From positions 3,992,501 through 4,056,500 of the forward strand of contig CM027377.1 in NCBI GenBank assembly GCA_015680905.1: a stretch of 64,000 nucleotides of DNA. The letters run 5' to 3'. A program made the translations under genes and the position numbers. Position 1 is the first letter of the stretch, and each line of letters opens with the position of its first letter. Positions 47,924 to 61,223 of this stretch are shown one piece after another. The notes below the pieces were generated by a model, which saw only the letters and a list, made by a program, of their open reading frames with translations, did not search any database and was not told the origin of the DNA. Source of the DNA: Coptis chinensis. Its lineage: Eukaryota; Streptophyta; Magnoliopsida; Ranunculales; Ranunculaceae.

Positions 47924-50900
47924 TGTGACGCCCCGAGACCCCAGCACACATCCCAAGGACGATGAGTGAATCTCGAGGCCGACACCATCACAATTCTACC
48001 GAAATTTCGGCAGAGTTTTCTTTGTTTAATCGACATTCGTAAACCCTAAAACCTGTCATAAACCTGTACATTTCATAATACCCTTCCAACAACCATATAT
48101 ATACAAAATCTTCACCCTATACACCACTGTGATGCCCATATACATATCCCAAAATGTTTATGATGAACTACACTCCAATACATCAATTAAATACATCAAA
48201 ATGAGCGGAGCTCTATATATATACAACCAAAATGACTAGACTATCTCTATACAACAAAAAGTATGAACTTGACTCTGTCCTCGTCAAACATAAGGAAATC
48301 CTCCCAAATCACCATAACTGTCATCACTAGGGTTAGGGAAAACCTCCTCCGCAACTGGCTGGTCTAAAATGTTAAGTAGGATGAGCAAACAACTATGCCC
48401 AGTAGAAACGCACATAGCCAATAAATAGTTACTTATAGAAAACATTTAAAACATGCAGGGTTTCCATAAAAGTATTCCAATATCGTGACTATATATATAC
48501 ATCACTAACTAGCAGAAATCATCTCGACATGCTTCATTGATATACAAAATATAGTTTTTCACAATCATCATACAACTATTGTGGCGGCGCATCCTATTAG
48601 AATGGTGAGGGTAATGACGGTACTTTCAGCCCCAATCCGCACAGCAATCTCGGTTCAATTACTTTCCAAAGTGTGAACCATGCACCGTTGTTTTCGATTT
48701 TACCCGGCAGGGGAGCTAAAATGCCGTTGTTGTGTTCAGATACACACAAAATCCCCAAAGCTTTTAGGGCTCGGTGGGCCTGTGACCCACGACCCCATAC
48801 GGGCCGTCCACCTAACTTACGGTGGTCAACCGTTCGACGATATTGACCGCCTTCGGGATCGACACACATCCGGAGTGGACTAAACTCTCACTCCTCGCGT
48901 CTAAACCTCATCGAGGTAGCATGTAACCCCACACAAGCTAATCACCATACAGTGTGACACGCATACAAGCATGGTTATCTAGAAAAGTAGAAAAGGAATT
49001 CCGGACTACATCCATGATGCATCCCTTTAAAGGTGGCCCACCACCTCGAAGGTGTACACCACAGTTGGAATCCTAGAGCGCCCGCCTCCTGAATGCGACA
49101 GCGGTTCCTTCTTTATAGGAATTCACAATTCCTTTTCTAAATCCCCGTGATAAGCATAGTAATATCTATATATATACTCATTACCGATTGTTTTCAAATA
49201 CTCTAGATACATATTTAGTTTTCTTTTAAAACTGATTGATTAAATAGGTGTGAGTTCACGGATTTCCCACCATCGAAGTAAAACAACTTATGACTCCCAA
49301 GCGGGCGGTCATAGTAAATAACAACCGATGATTCCCAAACGGCGAAATCATCATAAATAACACAACCATCCCTGAACAATCAGAACCTCCCACCTAGTTA
49401 CAAACACCGGGTAATCCTCACCCACATACAAAATCCATCTCTCTGTCTCCTTCTCGGAGACAAAGAGCCTTGACCCTTCCCAAAACCAGTTTTCTCTTTT
49501 AACAAAGAAAACAAATCTCCGCTACCACGATTTTACCAAAAACCATTTCACACCTAAAGCTATCTATATATACGGTTTATATCGAGGAAATACAAAGATT
49601 GCAAAACATGAATATCATATATACATGCATGGTTGATACGCAACTATCTATTTCCTATTTAAACAATTTAAATCATGCATGAAATAAGCAGACCATATAT
49701 TGGTATGTAGGTTCCTACCTTAGCAAACTCCTTCTCCTCAAGCCCACTTAACCAAATCGAGCCCACTTAACCGAATCAACTCGAATTCACTCCTATAACA
49801 GCATATACATATACGTCGGTTGTTAGAATTGATCGAACAACGAGGAATTCTTAACTAGTGTAAGCCGAGAAGAAATCTCGACGTTAAGAATTGGGTTTCG
49901 GATAAATTTTCATCTAACTACCGTTAACAGAGCTACAGGCCATTTCTGGCACTAATACTCTGACAGTCTCTACGGCTATTTCGGGCCATGGCAGGCCCTC
50001 ATATCGACGCTAATCCTATCACATCCCAATTCCAAGTCCAAATTTCAACTACAACCAATCCCACCCCTTCGATTCATATTAAATCTAACAACGATTACTG
50101 TCGTGTTCCTTATCAATCGTGCATTACTCAATCAAATCCTAAACAAGTTTAAACTGACATAACTTCTCTAAAATAAAGTGAATATAGATAATTCTTACCG
50201 AAATCGAAGAAGAACGGCTCCCTAGCTAGCTAGCTGCTCCAATCGATATCGCTCAACTCAATCTTCTCGAAGCAACAAGCATTTCAACCACCAATTTCAA
50301 TTATTATTATTATTTTTTTTTCCAATACATCACAATCCCATCCAAATTTCAACACTCTAAACATAATAACTTCATCAAACAAAGTATAGAACTAGAAAAT
50401 CTCAAAATCTCTTACCAAATCGAAGAATGCTTCATTTAGCTTTCTTCTCCGGCTGATTCGTTAAGCCCATCACCTCTCCAAATAGCTCTTGTCGAATTAT
50501 CACACCCCATTTCAATTATCATTCATCAATACAACCAAATAGAAATCGAAATCGAAGTTCGGACTATTTCTTCAGAAGCTAAATTCACTAACCTTTCGCG
50601 AAAACCCGACGTCACTCCAAGAATTTTCGAAGCTTCACACTTGATTTGAGTGCTACTAAGGATTGGGTGTTTGAATTTTGGGTTTGAATCGATTGGAGAG
50701 GAACTAACTCACCTGTCGCCGTGATTTGGCTTCGGTATGCTCGAATTTTCAGGAGATTTTGAATTCTCTCACTTCAGTTTAGTGTTTCTAGGTTTGAGTG
50801 TGAAGAATTGAGGGTTGGATCGATGGGAATTGAGAGAATTTAGGTTTCTCTCTCCTAGGGTTTTTAAAATGGCGAAAATTGGGGAAGAAGAAGAGAATTT

Positions 50901-51345
50901 AGGTGCGATTTTTGGTTTCGCGATTTCGTTTTTTCTATTTGGGCCGATATATTTAGGCCCAAGCCCAATATATTCCAATTAGGCTTAAGGTCCTAATACT
51001 CCTAACCACCAACTCGTTTGACGTCGCGTCGTAATTATTTTTCCGGCCCATCCCGCTAAATTTAATCTTCTATATTCTATCTCCCTGCATGCTATAACGA
51101 TGACCCAATCATGCGTGTAAGCTGTTAACTTCGTGCCGAACGAGCCTTGAGAAAACCGCTAACCGACATTTTTGGTCAAATTTTCGTATAAGATTTGCTT
51201 ATCTAACGGGGCTTAGGAATCGGAGTTAAGTTTCATTAAGTTACGTACGTTTGAAATATAAATCCGACGACCAATTTACATAAATGACCCTAGATTTATT
51301 ATGAAATTTACAAAAATACCCTTAACGAGAATTTGAGTCTTTACA
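47924..51345. mobile_element. Solo LTR or LTR-like insertion, 3.4 kb (fossil)
   Basis: Begins TGTGACGCCCCGAGACC and ends GAGTCTTTACA, i.e. TG...CA, with the exact 5-bp repeat TAGTC at 47919-47923 and 51346-51350. No coding domain, primer site or second LTR copy was noticed inside. This fits a solo LTR left by recombination. The TGTGACG start and the length suggest a Tekay/Del-like chromovirus, though the lineage is only a guess. It lies inside the gypsy remnant, downstream of its pol. Confidence 0.8.
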
Positions 51346-52271
51346 TAGTCGTTGTAGTATAGTTGCATTTCCTTGTGTTTTCATTCTTATTTTATTGGCA
51401 GGAAATATGATTAGTAAATAAGCATCAAATAAGGTAAAATGTTTTAATTTCTCTCTTTCAAAGTTTACATTCATTTTGTCTTTAGCATCATTATTGTCAT
51501 TTTGGTAGCTTAGTTTTCAACATTGGGGACAATGTATCATTTAGATTTGGGGGTGTTGAAATTTAAAAATTTCTCTACGTAGTTGTGAATACCCTATTCT
51601 ATCAAATAATAGCTCTTTGAAATATCCATTTATTTTCTTGTGAACCCCTACCTAAACCCATTACAACTCATTCAAGACCTCTAGCTTCCTAGGCTAAGTG
51701 TGGTGTGAAAGTAAGAAGATGATATGATGATCAACCTCGACTTCTTTGGTTAGTCATTAAGAGTGTAAGGATTGAGTGTGCCTTTGCACACTAGAGAGAC
51801 CTTGACTTGGAGTGTAATAATATGAGTGATACGTGTCTATGACAAAACCGGTGAGAACCCAAGTTAATGAGTCTTTCTAAAGATACCAAAAGTGAAGTTA
51901 CTTGTGCATAACACTGCATCTTTTCATAGCACAGTGTTTATATTGCTTAATGCTTGTGTTTATTGAATTCTCATTAACTTTGGTGTCACGAAAATTGAAG
52001 TTTATTGCCAAAAGAGATGAAATTAAAGGACTTTATTGAAATAACTTAGGGTGATAACCTGGATAATCGAGTCTTTGTAGTCTAATTTAGAACACCAAAA
52101 TTTTGTGGGTATATTCTCTACAAACCCTCACGAAACAACACTCATCCTCTAGGGTTAACCTTGAGGGTTGACGGCTTGTTGCACAAGCTAAGTGCAATCG
52201 TGATTCCTGCGGAAGTGAGTTAAGATTTTGTTTTGTTTTGTTTTGCTCGAGGACTAGCAAAATATAGGTTT

Positions 52272-53995
52272 TGATAAGTGCCTAAAATTGTATATTTTAT
52301 ATATAGTTTTATAGACACTTTATAATATCATTTATGCTTAATTGCATATTTTTAGCGTAAAACTATACATTTGCTTTATTCCATTGCATTATGCACATTT
52401 TTTGGTTATAAAGGATTATTTACATATATGTGCATGTCTTTGGAAAAGTACCATGCAAAATATGTTTTATTAATTTGGTTTAATATTTTTTGTAGTAAAT
52501 AAAAAATGTTGGTCAAAGCCCAATCAAAGTCCGAGCCCATGAGCCAAAAATGATCATTTAAAGAATCAATAAGTTAGAGCTCATGGAATAAACTATGCTA
52601 TCAATAATGGAAGGAAATGTTAGAGAATTGATAATTATTGAAGAAAATCAATAAATGATAATTGCAACTACTACTATATATTCTTACCATTTTCACCACA
52701 TTTAATATGTTCATTTCCATTAATTATTTATTATTCCTTGATACATTATATTTTTGCCACCATATATATATATTCCCCCATATCCTCCATATTCTTGTCA
52801 ATCACTCCATTCCTAATTCAAAACCATATCATTCCATTTTATCCTTTTTGATTACCAATTTATATTTCCTTTTTTCCACATGCCTTGGTAATATATCTTC
52901 CATATTTCATTTCCTAAATTATTTTATATTATATTTTTCCCCATATCCCAAACATTATTTATATTTTGTGTGAAGATATTATATGTACAAAAATCTTGTT
53001 GGTGGAAGTTATAAATAGAGAAGAGAATTGGCATTGAAAAGACACCCATTCTATCTCCATTATAGTATTCAATTAGTAGAAATTTTGTTTTGTACTTTTA
53101 GTCAATTTAATTAATGAGGAAGAGTGCTCCAGAGTGTATAATTTTTTGAATATCAATATCAAAGCAATAAAGGTGGTTTCAATGTTCATTATATCTCTTA
53201 TCTTTAATTATTTTTTCATGTTAATTAATAGCATGGATGGCTAAACTTCCATCCCATGGTGGAAAGGGAAAGCTCTCCATGAAATTATTGTTATTTTGTT
53301 TTTTCATTTTTGTTAGAATCTCCACTATATGTGTTTTTCATGAAATATAATGATATCTCATTTTAATTGATTTTTACACTAAAATGTGTATGATTTCTAT
53401 CATCGTGGAAAATACGGGGTCTCATATTTTCCATTGTTAGTTTTTTTTTTTTTTTTTTTGTTAAAAATCTTTTAGACTCAACTTTATTAGTTATTAAGGG
53501 ATTTTTTGGATTTTTGATAATTCTTATTGTGGACATTGAATGCCTAAAAATTCCTCATTTGGAGTCAACGAGAATAGAGGATTGAATTTAATATTGAGAT
53601 GTTTTATTATGCTTTTAAAGTTATATTTTTCACTAATTCTAGAACTAGCGTTTAAGATTTAGTAAAGTTTTGGAGAAATTTAACAAGAGGTATAAAAATG
53701 AAATACAAGAATTGTTGGTGAATTAGTAACTTTCTACCAAGGGTTTTGATAAATTGATCTTTGAAAATTAATTACTTTAGTTAGTCATTATTTCCTTTAT
53801 GAGTTAATTTTATTTTTAATTTAGATAAGAAATTAGAAATCCTCAACAATTGTTTTAATATCAATCACCAAGTTAGTTATTGGTTTATTAAATATTTTCT
53901 CCCCTATTTATTCACTTCAAGATGTGGATCGATACCTCACTTACCTCACTTACCGTTATTCTAATAATATTTTATTAATTATTTTGCAGTTTTTA
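52272..53995 (+). repeat. Probable 3' LTR of the gypsy remnant
   Basis: Starts TGATAAGTGCCTAAAATTG, a start I associate with plant Ty3/gypsy LTRs, directly after the CTCGAGGACTAGC landmark. A TATA-like ATAAATAG at about 53010 followed by an A/G-rich leader fits the LTR promoter. The right end is not fixed; no target duplication is available because the left end of the element is missing. Confidence 0.6.
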
Positions 53996-54079
53996 AGATT
54001 TTCGTTGATTGACAAGTTCTAGACGATAGAATTAAATATTCAATGAATTTGTGCAAATCACATACCTTATGCTGATGTA

Positions 54080-54913
54080 TGAACAATCATTGTTCATGCC
54101 CAGTGAATGTATCTCATACATGCAATATATTGATGTATGAACAATGATTGTATTATTAGATTACATTATGTTGAGGTATAAGAAATGATTATTCATACAC
54201 CAAATATGTGTTATGATTGTTTGTACATTATGTTGAGATATGAACATTGATTGTTCATATCCCAATATATATGAACATTGATTGTTCATAATCCAATATG
54301 AATACATTATGTTGAGGTATGATTTTAATGTTAACGCCCCAATAGAAACAATGATTGTTCATAACTCATGTTAATGATAATATGAATATGAAACATTGAT
54401 TGTTCATACTCCAAATAAGTATTCTCATTGATTGTTCATACTAATAATTATATTGGTCATTTGGGTTGAGGCATGGACATTAATCTTATATTTTCAACCC
54501 AAGCCTTAGCCTCGAAATTTGGGTGTTCATAGCTCGGGTTTCTGTATGGACAATAAAAATAGTGATTGTTTCATAAATCAAAATATTTGATTGTTTGAAC
54601 ATTGATTGTCCATTACAATATTATCTCTAAAATAGTGTTCTCAATCTTATTTTTATAAGTATGAACATTGATTGTCCATACATTATGTTTTGTTGGTTTT
54701 TTTGATTTTCTAACCTAAGTATGAACAATTTTTATTTTACAAAACAAAACCCGGACCACCGGATCGAAATGTAGCCCGGAACCATAAAGTTGATTTAGTC
54801 TATCGGGTAACAAATAACCCAAGTTCCACCCTTACTAATAAGTGTTCTTATTGATCATACATTTTTATGTTGAGGTGTTCATACTCGAAATAGGTATGAA
54901 CAATGATTGTTCA
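54080..54913. repeat. Cluster of quasi-palindromic TGAACAAT/ATTGTTCA repeats
   Basis: At least ten copies, full or partial, of a 17-nt near-perfect palindrome (TGAACAATCATTGTTCA at 54080-54096 and the like at about 54238, 54272, 54347, 54389, 54423, 54598, 54662, 54897), spaced 20-230 bp. Many are followed by TAC/TAT and joined by ACATTATGTTGAGGTATG. Non-coding. Each copy can form a small hairpin. Confidence 0.8.
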
Positions 54914-57080
54914 TGTTCATACTTATATATATATGATCGCTTTCGTTGGTAGGGCGTTTATTATTTCGTCTTGGGGGTATACTTGATATTTCATCTATCC
55001 GCCATTTTTAATTTCAAGATCAAGAGGGTACCTTTCATTTACCGGTTCTTGTGACCTTTCATCTTTTTCCCCTGATCCGGATTTGTCCTCTCCCTAAATT
55101 TATAAACACAAATAAATGGAAAATAAAAAAATGTCTTATAAAAGATCCGAAAAGTTAGTGTGCTTTTTTCTCCTAATCCATCTGAGATAAACAGGGAATT
55201 CCTGAATTACAACAAAAACACAAATAATGGAAAATGAAAGAAATGAAAAGATTAGTCATGGACAAGTATCAAGCGGAAACACCTTAACAATATTATTGGC
55301 AATTCCCCATATTAATTATTTCATTTTGATAGAAAAGTTAGGTGTCTGACTTTGACCCATCAAAAGGTCTCTGACTTGACCCATCGTCCTCAAGCTCTAG
55401 AATGAAGATACCCAGTAACAATATAATTGAAGTCCACAAAACCACATCCGGTTAAAAAAACTCTAAAAAGCATCTCCCATCTCTCCACTTGGAATTTAAC
55501 TCATTAAAAGCCGAACCCACAAACATATCAGATCCAATCTTCACCAAAAACCCAAAAACTATTATCGGAAATCGTCAATTAAGCGGTATAAATCTCCCGA
55601 TTTTCCTATCCCGCTCAGACCTCAAACTTTTTACCTGATCAGATCGGTGTAGTACCACATAGTGCTTATGTGCCGATTAAACAAACCACAAAATTATGAG
55701 ATTCCTTTGGGAAGTTAATTCTCTAATAATAAACTAATACAAAAATTTCCCTAACTAGGCTCCGGGAATTACTATCAAAACTTGTTGGGGCTGGTATGAA
55801 TGAATGAGGATGGTTATTTGTTCTCATGCACGCTTCACATATTGACAAATCTGGTCAGAACCCAATAACTTACACTGTGTTCCCTCTTCCCTTGAACAAC
55901 CCCTCTCAGACAAGTACCAAAGCTGTACGTGTATTCGCTATTTCACTGTCTGTGTGTGTGTATTATTATAGTCTCTCCCCATGCCTTCCCGACAGTGATC
56001 ACACCTGAATTTTACTTAAAATATTTCTAGCATTTTATTTTACACCGTACCACACTTATTGCTGATACCGCCAGTTTTTGGAAGAATAACATCAGTGGAA
56101 TCTGAATATTTAGAAGAAAAGCGGTAGAGTCCATATTCCAACGTTAACAACTTTATAGAAAAGTGACTACAACAAATGGATAAAAGTTGGATACACATCT
56201 ACTGATCCACAGTGTGCAACTACAAACTTCCCTAACTGTGGTGCTCTGCTGGTATTGCTCTCCAGTAGTGTAGTTGATGTAAGTTGTTATCTATCATGAT
56301 ATAAGACCTTTGATTTGTCATATGGTTAATTAGAGAAACAAAACATGGACCCTTGTATTGTAGGGAAGGTGAGCCTATTTCTCTTCCACACTAGATATAT
56401 TTTGTTGAAAACACTAGATCAGACACGAGAGCTGGCTTTGAGGATGTAATTAATGTCTCTGTAATCCATGCATTTACCTTAATTTGGAGATGTGAATATA
56501 TTTGTCTATTTTACTGCTGGGTAAACGTTACACCTGTTTCAAAGTTTGAACATATACATGGTTCTAAGAAATATAGAGATTTGGAAAGCAAAAGTCAAAA
56601 GCAAGAAAATGGAGAACCTAATTAAAGCTCTTAAGTGTTAGATTTCTTCTAAATATTCCATTGACTAGATCAAATAAAAGAATCAGCCAAATCATTTTCC
56701 AAAACAGACTCTTTCAGATAAAAGTTGTTCAAATGTGTAAGATGGCAAAATATGAATTGATGGTAAGCGAACCCTTAAGCAACTGTGTTGAGGAAGATTT
56801 TCATTTATAATATATAGGGTTTAAAGTGAATCAATATTATTTAATTGTTAGATTCTCGTGTAATATTATTATTTTCTCATCACATGATTTCAAGGTGATT
56901 AGCTACCACATTAGCTGTGTAATTTATTATGTCCATGTATACACCAGAGAACAAAGACCCACCATTCCCCAAAGCAATATCACTCATTAACCAAGCAGGA
57001 TACTCAGCAACTCATCTTATAGAGAAACAAACCCAGGACCACCTTTTCATCACAAAAACTATCTTCAGATCTCTTCTCTA
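54914..57080. other. Intergenic and upstream region of the C2H2 gene
   Basis: No supported coding sequence. A 60-residue open frame at 55826 has no recognised family. The 5' UTR of the next gene probably starts after about 56950, where the sequence becomes C/A-rich. Confidence 0.4.
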
Positions 57081-58636
57081 ATGGCAGGAACCAAAACCCA
57101 TAGAAAACCCGGCAAGATAAAGCACCCAAACCAAACAAAGAAAGCGGATAAACAATCAAAGAAAGGACCTTCTTGGGCAGTTGTAAGAAGTCTTTTTACG
57201 TGCAAGCATCTTCAAGCAGGAGAGCAAAAGCAACAACCACCAAAAATCATTGAAGAAAAAAACAAGAGATGCAAGATAAAGGTGTGTTCTGGTTCTCTTT
57301 GTAATAATACAAAAGTCATGCAAAGGCCTGAAACATGTTCTCTTGATGATAGTAAGAAATGGGCTTCATTGGCTACTTGTAATAGTGTTGGTTCTGCTTC
57401 TAGTAGATCCATGAGAGCTCCTCTAAGTGAGATAAATGGATCAGTTGTTCCTTCTTCTTCATCTTCGGCATTGTCGACGACCATGTCAATGTCTTCTCGC
57501 TCTTCTGTCGGAGGATCGTTTAGAGGAATGCAGTTTAGGAGACTTTCAGGATGTTACGAGTGTAGAATGGTTGTTGATCCATCTCGTGGTGTGTCAAGAG
57601 ACTCTTTAATAAGGGCTACCCTCTGCTCTTGTCCTGTATGTGGAGAGATTTTCATGAAACCTGAGGCTTTGGAGCTTCACCAATCTGTTAGACATGCAGG
57701 TAGCACACTTACTATACTGCTCTTTGTTTTTTGAATTTGAGTTGCATTGCGTATTTTGTCACTATATATATATGCTCCTAAGCGAGTAATCATTGTTGGT
57801 AATTAACAATAAGAGTGCATTTGAGTTTCATGGCATTCCTTATCGAGCATTTGAAATAATTTTAGCAATTCTTTAAGTATTTAATAGGTTCAGCACATAC
57901 ACCACAAACTTTTCAGTTTTATCAAATTGCTAACAATAGTAGGCTAAAATCATGTTCTAATACCTATTTCACCATTCTGACTCATTTTTTTTCTCCTTGA
58001 ATTTGGTGTGGGTACCTAAACTTTCTCCCAGTTTCTGAATTGGGTCCTGAAGATACTAGTAGGAACATAGTAGAGATTATATTCAAATCAAGTTGGCTGA
58101 AAAAACAAGCACCAATCTGTGAGATCGACAGGATCCTCAAAGTCCAGAATAGTCAAAAAACCATCACTAGATTTGAAGCTTACAGGGATTCCATCAAGGC
58201 AAGAGCAAGCCAACATGCCAAGAAGCACCCAAGGTGTGTGGCAGATGGTAATGAACTACTTAGGTTCCACTGCACATCCTTTATTTGCTCTATCGGCATG
58301 AATGGATCCTCAAACTTGTGCAATTTGGTCCCACAGTGTAATGTGTGCAGCATTATAAGAAACGGGTTCAAGATCGAATCTGAAGTTGGGATATATACTA
58401 CAGCAACTAGTGGAAAAGCTCATGATAGTGTTAGGACTATACCAGAAGGCGAAAAACGGGCAATGTTGGTATGCAGAGTGATTGCTGGAAGAGTTAAAAG
58501 AAAGGAAGACGCAGGTGAAGAAGATTTTGATTCAGTTGCTGGAGCTGCTGGAATCTACTCAGATTTAGATGAGCTATTTGTGTCCAATCCCAAATCTATA
58601 TTACCATGTTTTGTTGTCATCTACAAAGGTTATTAG
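57081..58636 (+). CDS. C2H2 zinc-finger / PARP-like fold protein
   Basis: Exons 57081-57699 and 58032-58636 (GCA G|gtagc ... cccag|TT TCT) give 407 residues. The N-terminus is Lys-rich and basic, followed by a Ser-rich stretch (124-148). A C2H2 finger is at C184, C187, H200 and H205 (CPVCGEIF...LHQSVRH). The C-terminal half resembles the PARP catalytic fold: RFHCTSF (H286), GIYTTATSGKA (Y328), AMLVCRVIAGRV and DELFVSNPKSILPCFVVIYK (E387), so an H-Y-E-like triad can be drawn. This matches the plant C2H2-like family of Arabidopsis At2g29660/At4g27240 type, which is little characterised. Nuclear location is inferred. ADP-ribosylation activity is unproven. Confidence 0.85.
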
Positions 58637-61223
58637 TGATTATTTTAGCTGAAGATGTTCTGTTTATATTACATAAACAAGTTGTTATGTAATCTGCTTA
58701 GTTTCTATTGCATATTTACTCATTATTATGAATTAATACTTGTTCTGTTCTATGTAATATTTCTGTAATTTCAACCGATAAAATCAATCGGGCTCTACAG
58801 AATGTTGTTAGACACGTGATTTATTTCCAATCTAATCAATTTAACACATCCCGCCCCCTAAGTGGGACCTTAACACGTTTTGTTAGTCCTATGAACTTTA
58901 GGTCATTAATTTCAGAAGTCATGTTTAATAAGATAATCTTTGTAATCATACAAAGCTCTTTAATTTTCGGGATGGACCTTCAGGTGAAGTCCCTAGGATG
59001 GACCGATAAAGCCAGGTGAAAATATCCCGTCGTCCCATATTTTAGAAAAAGATATTTAAATTACGCACTAGCATTTCAATAATATTTCCTCGTTTTGGTC
59101 GCTCTCATACCCATTGCATATTTTAATGGTCCAAATAGATAAAGCTTATTGAAAGAGTAGCACATACTAGTATGCATTTGTGTTAGAGAGAAATCAGATC
59201 TGTCTGGAGAGACTTTGATTGCCAAGCCATAACTTCTCCATGTAACACTTTCTTAGAAAGTAATGGTGATTTTCATATAACAGTGTAGTATCTTTCACTG
59301 AAACTTAATCTGAATGACTGAATCAATCATCGATCTGAGAATTATATACTATGGAACCGTTGAGGGTGCCAAAGGGGCAACAAATCAACTGGGTTCCATG
59401 CTTAGCAAGATACATGTTGGAGACATGTTAAGAAGTTTGTTTTCCTAGAGCAAAATGATGTGTATGATTTAAGTGAACTTTAATTTAGTGTTCACAGTTG
59501 ACATTATGGTTTTATTGGCCGGTGTGTTAAGACTACGGAGTATAGATTTCGCAGCAAATGAACTATCTAATGTAGTATTCCCATTGCATATAAGATTGTG
59601 CTTAAGTAATTAGTAGAGAGATTTTTGTATTCTAATCTTGTTTAACTTTAGCTCTGCATTTCATGTGGGACTGTCCTTTTAGGTACAGTGTTTTTTTACT
59701 CAATGGCATCAGTGAAAAAGAGTGTCTCTGAAAAGGCTAAAGAATAACTTCATGAGTTTCTAGTTTTCTACAAAAGAAGGGGTCTGAAAAAACTTTGTTC
59801 ATGTGTTAGTATAAAGAAAAGGTTGCTGAGTCCTTAGAATAAGCAACTGTTTGTCTTTTTCCTTTTTCCGGTGAACAGACTACAGGGTAAGCAATTCTCC
59901 TTCGGCTCATAGTGACAGACTGACAGTATACAAATTCAATGATACTTTAAAACACTCCACATTTTACCTTTTTACCAGTTCAATGATACACAAAAGTAAT
60001 CCGTGGTTCTCAAATTATTGGTACGTTTTTGTGATGGTATACGATTACAAATTTATGTAACACAAGTCTGTAACAAAATATTAGCACTCTAATTATACTA
60101 TTTTTTGTGGGCTGGGCCATTAATGGAGTTACAACAAACAAGTGAGAAGTGGTTACCACTTACTAGAAAGCACAAGTGTGTCTGATATTTGAAAGCAATG
60201 TAGCATGAGAAGCATCCCTCGTTTCATGAGGGACCCTTAGACCTAAGGGCCATGCTCAGGATTCCAATACATTCAGTACCGACCACGATGCTACTATAAT
60301 GGTACACCGCACTGATCGTGAGACCTAATAACTAAAACTTGTCATTTGCCTGCATCAGGGTCAGATTCCATCTGCTGGACCACCATTTAAATTTTAGGGG
60401 TCCATTACCCCAATTAAAGTGGCAAATTATTCTTCCATGTTGAATCCAAGGGAGACATGGATCGAATCGAACATTCATCTTTGCTTTTTAATCTTCATCT
60501 TTGCTTTTTAATCTATTAGTTGGTGTCTAGAGTGTAAGACTGAACACCTGGAATCAAACCTATAAAAACATAATCAAGTGAGTGGAGCAAACGAAAAGGA
60601 AAGGGTTATGCGGACAAAAATTAAGTTGGTTGGTTTCTGTCTGTCCTCACCTATCCCTCTCCCTCTTCATTTCCCTCTCAACCAAACCCTAACTCTCTCC
60701 CTCTCTCTTCTCCACCCTCCGCTCACGGCCCCATTGCTTATCAGTTATCTAGTAAGTTTGTAGAGAGTCAACTGTTTGCTGTCCACAAAATGGTGTTAGT
60801 GCCCAAAATAATTGTTAAACTGATATTTAACCAATAGAAATGTACTGTTTGTGGACAAGTCTATCAACAAATTCGGACTCCCTAAGAAAATCGATTACCC
60901 ATGGGAAACAATTTGGGGTGCATTAGAAAAGGATAAATATGTATTTTTCATAACAATGGGCGCACTCAAAATTGTGGTGGGTGCAGAAATAAGAAGTGAA
61001 TTAATCAAACAGTGTGGAAATAAAACGTGTCAAACAGAGAGAGAAAAAAAAAAGTCCGGTCACTAATCAGCTCCTCTTCACCGTTCAAACCAAGTTCAAA
61101 TCTTCCCCCCTTCAAATACGCATCTACAATCCCATGTTTATAAATTCCCAAATGGATTTGAGTCTAATCACCAAAAATATTATTATTCAACAATTCAGCT
61201 GAAATATATTTTTTTATTTCAAA
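58637..61223. other. Intergenic; possible non-coding first exon of the carrier gene
   Basis: The C2H2 gene 3' UTR is followed by AT-rich DNA without a gene. A 20-bp phrase (TCATCTTTGCTTTTTAATCT) is tandemly doubled at about 60475-60515. Bases 60640-60749 are strongly C/T-rich with AAACCCTAA and end in a donor-like A|GTAAGT, so they could be a 5' UTR exon of the carrier at 61224. Confidence 0.4.

Larger units (their letters stand above)
44790..53995 (+). mobile_element. Ty3/gypsy remnant, 5'-truncated, with nested insertions (fossil)
   Basis: Plus-strand pol from the end of reverse transcriptase (about 44810) through RNase H (DASDYAVGAILGQ near 45125) and integrase (about 45880-46320 and 47267-47820). 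A non-coding stretch then leads to an LTR-like segment from 52272. The sequence TTGGGGACAATGT...GATTTGGGGGTG near 51515-51555 and the CTCGAGGACTAGC before 52272 fit the Tat/Athila branch, as I recall it. The 5' LTR, gag and most of reverse transcriptase are missing. Many breaks (more than ten). Two other elements sit inside it (46321-47266 and 47924-51345). Confidence 0.85.

Noticed and set aside
48597-48883. Opposed open frames inside the 3.4-kb LTR-like segment
   Set aside because: No domain, and the segment is bounded as a single TG...CA insertion.
55826-56008. 60-codon frame as an upstream small gene of the C2H2 locus
   Set aside because: No family match and no splice or leader context.
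58180-58371. Minus-strand frame over the C2H2/PARP-like exon
   Set aside because: Shadow of the well-supported plus-strand exon.
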